Both the position numbers and the translations under genes were made by a program. This document shows, one piece after another, positions 58,730-64,000 of a stretch of 64,000 nucleotides of DNA; within the stretch, counting starts at the first letter, position 1, and the number at the start of each line of letters is the position of its first letter. Below the pieces are notes generated by a model. It ran no database searches. It was not told the origin of the DNA and saw only the letters and a program-made list of their open reading frames with translations. The stretch comes from Azospirillum baldaniorum (GTDB lineage Bacteria; Pseudomonadota; Alphaproteobacteria; Azospirillales; Azospirillaceae). The stretch covers positions 328,001-392,000 of the forward strand of contig NZ_CP022253.1 of assembly GCF_003119195.2 (NCBI RefSeq), written 5' to 3'.

Positions 58730-59773
58730 GTGAATTCCAAGAAGCTCGCCGTCACCGCCGCCGCGGTCGTCGCCATGACCGCCGCTTTCGCGGGTGCTGC
58801 GAACGCCCAGTCGCGCGACCAGATCCGCGCCGTCGGCTCCTCGACCGTGTTCCCGTTCACCACGGCGGTTGCCGAGGCCTTCGGCAAGGGCGGCAAGTTC
58901 AAGACCCCGGTTGTCGAGTCGACCGGCACCGGCGGCGGCCTGAAGCTGTTCTGCGCGGGCGTCGGCCCGCAGCACCCGGACGTCGCCAACGCCTCGCGCC
59001 GCATCAAGAAGTCCGAGGTCGAGCAGTGCGCCGCCAACGGCGTCGCCCAGATCACCGAGCTGAAGGTCGGCTTCGACGGGATCGCGCTCGCCTACTCCAA
59101 GCAGGCCCCGCACACCGACCTGACCACCCAGATCCTGTGGAAGGCGCTGGCCAAGGACGTGCCGGTCGACGGCAAGATGGTCGCCAACCCCTACAAGAAG
59201 TGGTCGGACATCGACCCGAAGCTCCCGAACAAGGAGATCGAGGTCCTCGGCCCGCCCCCGACGTCCGGCACCCGTGACACCTTCAACGAGCTGGTGATGC
59301 TCGAAGGCTGCAAGAAGGTCGCCGAGGTGAAGGCCGCGGTCGCCGACGAGAAGGCCCGCGAGAAGGCCTGCATGACCATCCGCGAGGACGGCGGTTACGT
59401 CGAGGCCGGCGAGAACGACAACCTGATCGTCCAGAAGCTGACCGCCAACCCGGACGCCTTCGGCGTGTTCGGCTACAGCTTCTACGACCAGAACCGCGAC
59501 AAGCTGCAGACCGCCAAGATGGACGGCGTCGAGCTGTCGCCGGAAGCGGTCCAGGCCGGCAAGTACGAGCTGTCGCGCCCGCTGTACATCTACATCAAGA
59601 ACGCCCACGCCGGCGTCATCCCGGGCATCCGCGAGTTCATCGCCGAGTACACCTCGGAGCGCGCGATGGGCGAGGACGGCTACCTGGGCGACAAGGGCCT
59701 GATCTCCATGCCGAAGGCGGAGCGCGACGCCGCCCGCACCTCGGCGACCAACCTGACCCCGCTCCAGCTCTGA
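58730..59773 (+). CDS. pstS: Phosphate ABC transporter substrate-binding protein PstS
   Basis: 347 aa periplasmic phosphate binder. GTG start at 58730 with GGAGG 6 nt upstream gives VNSKKLAVTAAAVVAMTAAFAGAANA, a signal peptide cleaved before QSRDQ. IRAVGSSTVFPFTTAVAEAFG is the phosphate-binding N-terminal loop, STGTGGGLKLFC and PTSGTRDTFNELVM supply the rest of the site. Resembles the alphaproteobacterial PstS subgroup rather than E. coli PstS. Followed by a repeat element before pstC. Confidence 0.95.
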   Translation: MNSKKLAVTAAAVVAMTAAFAGAANAQSRDQIRAVGSSTVFPFTTAVAEAFGKGGKFKTPVVESTGTGGGLKLFCAGVGPQHPDVANASRRIKKSEVEQCAANGVAQITELKVGFDGIALAYSKQAPHTDLTTQILWKALAKDVPVDGKMVANPYKKWSDIDPKLPNKEIEVLGPPPTSGTRDTFNELVMLEGCKKVAEVKAAVADEKAREKACMTIREDGGYVEAGENDNLIVQKLTANPDAFGVFGYSFYDQNRDKLQTAKMDGVELSPEAVQAGKYELSRPLYIYIKNAHAGVIPGIREFIAEYTSERAMGEDGYLGDKGLISMPKAERDAARTSATNLTPLQL

Positions 59774-59834
59774 CCGGCTGACGGCACCGGCGGCTCTCCC
59801 TTGAGGGCGCGGCGATAGCGTTTGGTCACCTTAG

Positions 59835-59952
59835 CCCTCTCCCCTCCGGGGAGAGGGTGGCCCGGAGGGCCGGTGAGGGGGTTGCGCAAGGCGGCACGTC
59901 CGGCAAAAGCGCAACCCCCTCACCCTAACCCTCTCCCCAGAGGGGAGAGGGG
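59835..59952. repeat. 118-bp palindromic element, copy 3 (between pstS and pstC)
   Basis: Blocks of copy 1 in inverted order: CCCTCTCCCCTCCGGGG-AGAGGG-TGGCCCGGAGGGCC-GGTGAGGGGG-TTGCGC, a centre, then GCGCAA-CCCCCTCACC-CTAACCCTCTCCCC. Again directly after a binding-protein gene. The remaining gap to pstC has no gene. Confidence 0.85.
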
Positions 59953-60043
59953 ACCTTGGATGCCTACGCCTGCACCCTGATGGGGCCGCCGGTTTCCCGT
60001 TTGTGCCAGGAGCCCGTTTTCAGCCCATTTCCGGCGGTTTCGC

Positions 60044-61426
60044 ATGCAGCTCACGGTACTGCTCATCATTCTGGCCCTGCTCACAGTGATCGGTTACCAG
60101 ATGGGCCGGTCGCGTGCCGTCGCCTCCGTCGGCGGCCGCATCGTCGAGCTTCATTCGGTGCCGTCCTACCACGGCTTCTACGTCGCCCTCTGGGCGGGGC
60201 TTCCGGCCCTGCTGCTCTTCGCCTTCTGGGGGGCGTCGGAAGGCTGGCTGGTCATGCAGATGGTCCTGTCCGGCCTGCCGGACCGGCTGGTCAACGGCGA
60301 CGCCCAGTCGCTCGGCCTGCTGCGCGCCGACATCCTGAACCTCGCCCACGGCGTCACCACCGGCCGCGAGCCCGATCCGGAGGTGGTCGCCGCGGCGGAG
60401 CGCTATCTGCGGCTGCACGCGCTCGGCGACTGGAGCCTGCTGGTCATCGGCTGCTGCATCGCCATCGGCGGCCTGCTCTACGCCCGCGGCCGGATCGACC
60501 CCGACCTGCGCGCCCGCAACCGGGTGGAACGCACGGTCAACATCGCGCTGGTCATCTGCTCGCTGGTCGCCATCCTGACCACCATCGGCATCGTGCTGTC
60601 GCTTCTGTTCGAGGCGATCCGCTTCTTCGCGGTGGTCAACCCGCTGGACTTCCTGTTCGGGACGCACTGGAGCCCGCAGATGGCCATGCGCGCCGATCAG
60701 GTGGGCTCCAGCGGCTCCTTCGGCGCGATCCCGCTGTTCGCCGGCACGCTGCTGATCACCGGCATCGCCATGGCGGTGGCGGTTCCGGTCGGGCTGATGG
60801 CGGCCATCTTCATGTCGGAATACGCCAGCCCGGGCCTGCGCACCTGGCTGAAGCCGATCCTGGAGGTTCTGGCCGGCATCCCGACCGTGGTCTACGGCTT
60901 CTTCGCCGCCCTGACCATGGCGCCCTTCGTCCGCGACGTGGGCAACAGCCTGGGGCTGAGCGTCAGCTCGGAATCGGCGCTGGCCGCCGGCTTCGTGATG
61001 GGCGTGATGATCATCCCCTTCGTCAGCTCGCTGTCGGACGACGTCATCAACGCGGTGCCGCAATCCTTGCGCGACGGCTCCTACGGGCTGGGCGCCACCA
61101 AGTCGGAGACGATCCGGCTGGTCGTGCTGCCCGCCGCCCTGCCGGGCATCGTCGCCGCCGTCATGCTGGCGGTCAGCCGCGCCATCGGCGAGACGATGAT
61201 CGTCACCATGGCCGCCGGCCTCACCGCCAACCTGACCGCCAACCCGCTGGACGCCGTGACCACGGTGACGACGCAGATCGCCACGCTGCTGGTCGGCGAC
61301 CAGGAGTTCGACAGCCCCAAGACGCTGTCGGCCTTCGGGCTGGGCCTCGTCCTGTTCGTCGTGACGCTCACCCTCAACATGGTCGCCCTCCGGGTGGTCC
61401 AGAAGTATCGAGAGAAATATGACTGA
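60044..61426 (+). CDS. pstC: Phosphate ABC transporter permease PstC
   Basis: 460 aa, longer than E. coli PstC (319) because of a 190-residue N-terminal part: two membrane segments (LTVLLIILALLTVIGYQMG and FYVALWAGLPALLLFAFWG) and a loop rich in charged residues. The core has about six helices; EYASPGLRTWLKPILEVLAGIPTVVYGFFAAL and VPQSLRDGSYGLGATKSETIRLVVLPAALPGI (the EAA loop contacting PstB) identify the family. ATG 60044. It overlaps pstA by 8 bp. Confidence 0.92.
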   Translation: MQLTVLLIILALLTVIGYQMGRSRAVASVGGRIVELHSVPSYHGFYVALWAGLPALLLFAFWGASEGWLVMQMVLSGLPDRLVNGDAQSLGLLRADILNLAHGVTTGREPDPEVVAAAERYLRLHALGDWSLLVIGCCIAIGGLLYARGRIDPDLRARNRVERTVNIALVICSLVAILTTIGIVLSLLFEAIRFFAVVNPLDFLFGTHWSPQMAMRADQVGSSGSFGAIPLFAGTLLITGIAMAVAVPVGLMAAIFMSEYASPGLRTWLKPILEVLAGIPTVVYGFFAALTMAPFVRDVGNSLGLSVSSESALAAGFVMGVMIIPFVSSLSDDVINAVPQSLRDGSYGLGATKSETIRLVVLPAALPGIVAAVMLAVSRAIGETMIVTMAAGLTANLTANPLDAVTTVTTQIATLLVGDQEFDSPKTLSAFGLGLVLFVVTLTLNMVALRVVQKYREKYD

Positions 61427-62717
61427 CCTCGTGGAACAGGATACGCGGGCCATGTCGGTCGCCGTCACCAAGTCGCGCTACCAGAGCGAGGAATTCTCCG
61501 CCCGCCTGCGCCGCCGCTACGCCGCGGAGCGCCGGTTCCGGATCGCCGGGATGCTCGCCGTCGGGGTCGCGTCCCTGATGCTGGTGATCCTGCTGGGCTC
61601 CATCGTCAGCAAGGGCTACACCGCCTTCTGGCAGGCGCAGATCCGGCTGGAGGTGACCCTGGACAAGCAGCAGGTCGAGGAGCGGAACTACACCGCCCTC
61701 GTCCGGCAGGCACTCTACGCCCAGGTCCCGGCGGCCACCGACCGCGCCACCCGCCGCTCGCTGAACGACCTGCTGTCCTCCGGCGCGCCGTACGAGCTGG
61801 AGGCGATGGTCAACGCCAACCCCTCCATCGTCGGCACCACGCAGACGGTCTGGGTCCGCGCCGACGACGAGATCGACCAGTTCATGAAGGGCTTCATCCG
61901 GCGCGACGTGCCGGAGAGCGAGCGCCGGCTGAACGACGTCAAGATCGCCGCCATCGACGCGCTGGTCGCCAACGGCTCCATCCGCAGCACCTTCAACACC
62001 ACCCTGTTCACCGCCGGCGACAGCCGCGAGCCGGAACAGGCGGGCATCCTGGGGGCCGTCGTCGGCTCCGCCCTGACGCTGGTGGTGACCATGCTGCTGT
62101 CGGTGCCCATCGGCATCGCCGCCGCGGTCTATCTGGAGGAGTTCGCGCCGAAGAACCGCTGGACCGACCTGATCGAGGTGAACATCAACAACCTCGCCGC
62201 GGTGCCGTCGATCATCTTCGGCCTGCTCGGTCTGGCGGTGTTCCTCGGCTTCTTCGGGCTGCCGCGCTCCGCCCCGCTGGTCGGCGGCCTGGTGATGGCG
62301 CTGATGACCCTGCCGGTCATCATCATCGCCTCGCGCGTCGCGCTGAAGGCGGTGCCGCCGTCGATCCGCGAAGCGGCGCTGGGCGTCGGCGCCTCGCCGC
62401 TGCAGACGGTGACGCACCATGTCCTGCCGCTGGCCCTGCCGGGCATCCTGACCGGCACCATCATCGGCATGGCCCGCGCGCTGGGCGAGACGGCGCCGCT
62501 GCTGATGATCGGCATGGTCGCCTTCATCGTGGACATCCCGGGCGGCCTGACCGACAGCGCCACGGCCATCCCGGTGCAGATCTACATGTGGGCGGACAGC
62601 CCCGAGCGGGCCTTCACGGAGCGCACCTCCGCGGCGATCCTGATCCTGCTCGCCTTCCTCATCCTGATGAACGGCCTGGCCGTCTTCCTGCGCAAGAAAT
62701 TCGAGAGGCGTTGGTAA
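61419..62717 (+). CDS. pstA: Phosphate ABC transporter permease PstA
   Basis: 432 aa permease partner of PstC, longer than E. coli PstA (296) because of an extended N-terminal part containing a periplasmic domain of about 170 residues after the first helix ([20 protein letters not shown]). Core motifs: [32 protein letters not shown] and the EAA-type [39 protein letters not shown]. The start overlaps pstC by 8 bp; pstB follows after 4 bp. Confidence 0.92.
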   Translation: MTDLVEQDTRAMSVAVTKSRYQSEEFSARLRRRYAAERRFRIAGMLAVGVASLMLVILLGSIVSKGYTAFWQAQIRLEVTLDKQQVEERNYTALVRQALYAQVPAATDRATRRSLNDLLSSGAPYELEAMVNANPSIVGTTQTVWVRADDEIDQFMKGFIRRDVPESERRLNDVKIAAIDALVANGSIRSTFNTTLFTAGDSREPEQAGILGAVVGSALTLVVTMLLSVPIGIAAAVYLEEFAPKNRWTDLIEVNINNLAAVPSIIFGLLGLAVFLGFFGLPRSAPLVGGLVMALMTLPVIIIASRVALKAVPPSIREAALGVGASPLQTVTHHVLPLALPGILTGTIIGMARALGETAPLLMIGMVAFIVDIPGGLTDSATAIPVQIYMWADSPERAFTERTSAAILILLAFLILMNGLAVFLRKKFERRW

Positions 62718-62721
62718 CCCC

Positions 62722-63540
62722 ATGAGCGTCCAGACCCACATCCCGGCCACGGCCATGCCTTCGCGTCCCGCCGCCGGCATCCACGGCACCAAGATGGTCG
62801 CCCGCGACGTCAAGGTGTTCTACGGGGCCAAGCAGGCGCTCAAGGGCATCAACCTGGAAATCCAGGAAAACCGCGTGATGGCGCTGATCGGCCCGTCCGG
62901 CTGCGGCAAGTCGACGTTCCTGCGCTGCCTGAACCGCATGAACGACACCATCGAGAACTGCCGCGTCGAGGGGCTGATCGCGCTCGACGGCGAGGATGTC
63001 TACGGCAAGTCCATCGACGCCGTGCAGCTCCGCGCCCGCGTCGGCATGGTCTTCCAGAAGCCGAACCCGTTCCCGAAGTCGATCTACGACAACATCGCCT
63101 ACGGCCCGCGCATCCACGGCATCGCCAGCCACCGCGACGAGATGGACGAGATCGTCCAGACCTCGCTGAAGCGCGCCGGCCTGTGGAACGAGGTGAAGGA
63201 CCGCCTGCGCGAGCCGGGCACCGGCCTGTCCGGCGGCCAGCAGCAGCGCCTCTGCATTGCCCGCGCCATCGCCGTCAGCCCCGAGGTGATCCTGATGGAC
63301 GAGCCCTGCTCGGCGCTCGACCCCATCGCGACGGCCCACATCGAGGAGTTGATCGACGAGCTGCGCGAGAACTACACGATCGTCATCGTCACCCACAACA
63401 TGCAGCAGGCGGCCCGCGTCTCCCAGAAGACCGCCTTCTTCCATCTGGGCGACATGGTGGAGTGCGACGACACCGAAGAAATCTTCACCAACCCGCGGGA
63501 CGAGCGCACCCAGGGCTACATCACCGGCCGCTACGGCTGA
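62722..63540 (+). CDS. pstB: Phosphate ABC transporter ATP-binding protein PstB
   Basis: 272 aa ABC ATPase that energises phosphate import. Walker [20 protein letters not shown] (the CLNRMND continuation is PstB-specific), [22 protein letters not shown], signature [15 protein letters not shown] and Walker [17 protein letters not shown]. The H-loop is [12 protein letters not shown]. Ends ...QGYITGRYG as PstB does. Fourth gene of the operon, 45 bp before phoU. Confidence 0.97.
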   Translation: MSVQTHIPATAMPSRPAAGIHGTKMVARDVKVFYGAKQALKGINLEIQENRVMALIGPSGCGKSTFLRCLNRMNDTIENCRVEGLIALDGEDVYGKSIDAVQLRARVGMVFQKPNPFPKSIYDNIAYGPRIHGIASHRDEMDEIVQTSLKRAGLWNEVKDRLREPGTGLSGGQQQRLCIARAIAVSPEVILMDEPCSALDPIATAHIEELIDELRENYTIVIVTHNMQQAARVSQKTAFFHLGDMVECDDTEEIFTNPRDERTQGYITGRYG

Positions 63541-63585
63541 TCTCCCGCCTCGCCGCGAATCCTCCATCAGCGAAGGACGTGAAGC

Positions 63586-64000
63586 ATGAGCACCGAACAC
63601 ATCGTGCGCTCCTTCGCGCACGAACTTGAGCGCCTGTCCAACCTGATCACCCAGATGGGTGGCGTCGCCGAGGCGCAGGTGGACGCCGCCGTGAAGGCGG
63701 TGGCCCGCCGGGACGTCGCGCTGGCCGCCCAGGTCATGCAGGCCGACCAGCGCATCGACGCCTACGAGCGCGACATCGACGCCGAGGCCGTGCGCCTGCT
63801 CGCCCTGCGCCAGCCGCTGGCCCAGGACCTGCGCGAGATCGTGTCGGCGCTGAAGATCGCGTCGGACCTGGAGCGGATCGGCGACTACGCCTCCAACATC
63901 GCCAAGCGCTCGCTGGCGCTGGCCCAGGTGCCGGTGGTGCGCCCGGCGGTGGCCATCCCGCGCATGGGGCGGCTGGTCGAGTCGATCATGAAGGACGTGC
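63586..64000 (+). CDS. phoU: Phosphate transport regulator PhoU, 3' end outside window
   Basis: Negative regulator linking Pst transport to PhoR. The visible 138 residues start MSTEHIVRSFAHELERLSNL and include ITQMGGVAEAQVDAAVKAV, ERDIDAEAVRLLALRQPLAQDLREIVSALKIASDLERIGDYASNIAKR, the metal-binding three-helix motif of PhoU with D-x-x-R-I-x-D. The reading frame is open to the window end, so the C-terminal half is not seen. AAGGA lies 9 nt before the ATG. Confidence 0.95.
   Translation, partial: MSTEHIVRSFAHELERLSNLITQMGGVAEAQVDAAVKAVARRDVALAAQVMQADQRIDAYERDIDAEAVRLLALRQPLAQDLREIVSALKIASDLERIGDYASNIAKRSLALAQVPVVRPAVAIPRMGRLVESIMKDV

Overview
The window reads as a GC-rich alphaproteobacterial chromosome segment, most likely Azospirillum (A. 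brasilense group) or a close Rhodospirillales relative. This is inferred from the gene set (irr with rubrerythrin, ccoNOQP-ccoGHIS, the ubiB-ubiE-mutM-enoyl-CoA hydratase-rpsT-dnaA block), from the strong GC third-position bias, and from the many C/G-rich palindromic repeats between genes. No species identification was run. Almost all of the DNA is coding. No rRNA, tRNA, CRISPR array, transposase or phage module was seen.

Layout. 1-12.9 kb: the 3' part of pnp, then mixed housekeeping genes (methyltransferase, zinc metallopeptidase, TspO-like protein, lysine 2,3-aminomutase-type radical SAM enzyme, glycerophosphodiesterase, nitronate monooxygenase-type flavoprotein), an iron-response unit irr / rubrerythrin / DUF3501 with an Irr-type operator, an SH3-domain protein, a 2-hydroxyacid dehydrogenase and a Uma2-family protein. 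12.9-20.2 kb: a PatZ-like acetyltransferase, L-lactate dehydrogenase and pyrophosphatase sharing a terminator region, an oligopeptide-binding protein and a cytidylate-kinase-like protein. 20.2-31.6 kb: ubiB-ubiE, two TPR/glycosyltransferase-like genes, mutM, a secreted protein, enoyl-CoA hydratase, rpsT and dnaA.

31.8-39 kb: a polyamine-type ABC transporter whose binding-protein and ATPase genes are separated from its two permease genes by an opposite-strand copper cluster (DUF2946, YcnI-like, CopC-CopD fusion). The first permease carries a single-base frameshift. 39-44.6 kb: a small acidic protein, a thioesterase, a multicopper oxidase, two RNA methyltransferases and a GNAT-fold protein. 44.8-54.1 kb: the complete cbb3 oxidase system, ccoNOQP then ccoGHIS, with FNR/FixK-type boxes before both operons, followed by an Fnr/FixK regulator. 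54.3-56.6 kb: maeB. 57-64 kb: phosphate control and uptake, phoR then a Pho box and pstSCAB-phoU (phoU cut by the window end).

The genes fit a microaerobic, metal-conscious and phosphate-responsive lifestyle. Fnr-type control drives the high-affinity oxidase; copper handling genes lie close to the copper enzymes; PhoR and a Pho box control pst. The most unusual signal is in the intergenic DNA. A roughly 118-bp palindromic element occurs three times, twice immediately after the binding-protein gene of an ABC operon. The copy at 56642-56885 has been interrupted at two places by small cloverleaf-like units (66 and 60 bp) that share one architecture but differ by compensatory changes in their arms, which suggests a non-autonomous mobile structured repeat.
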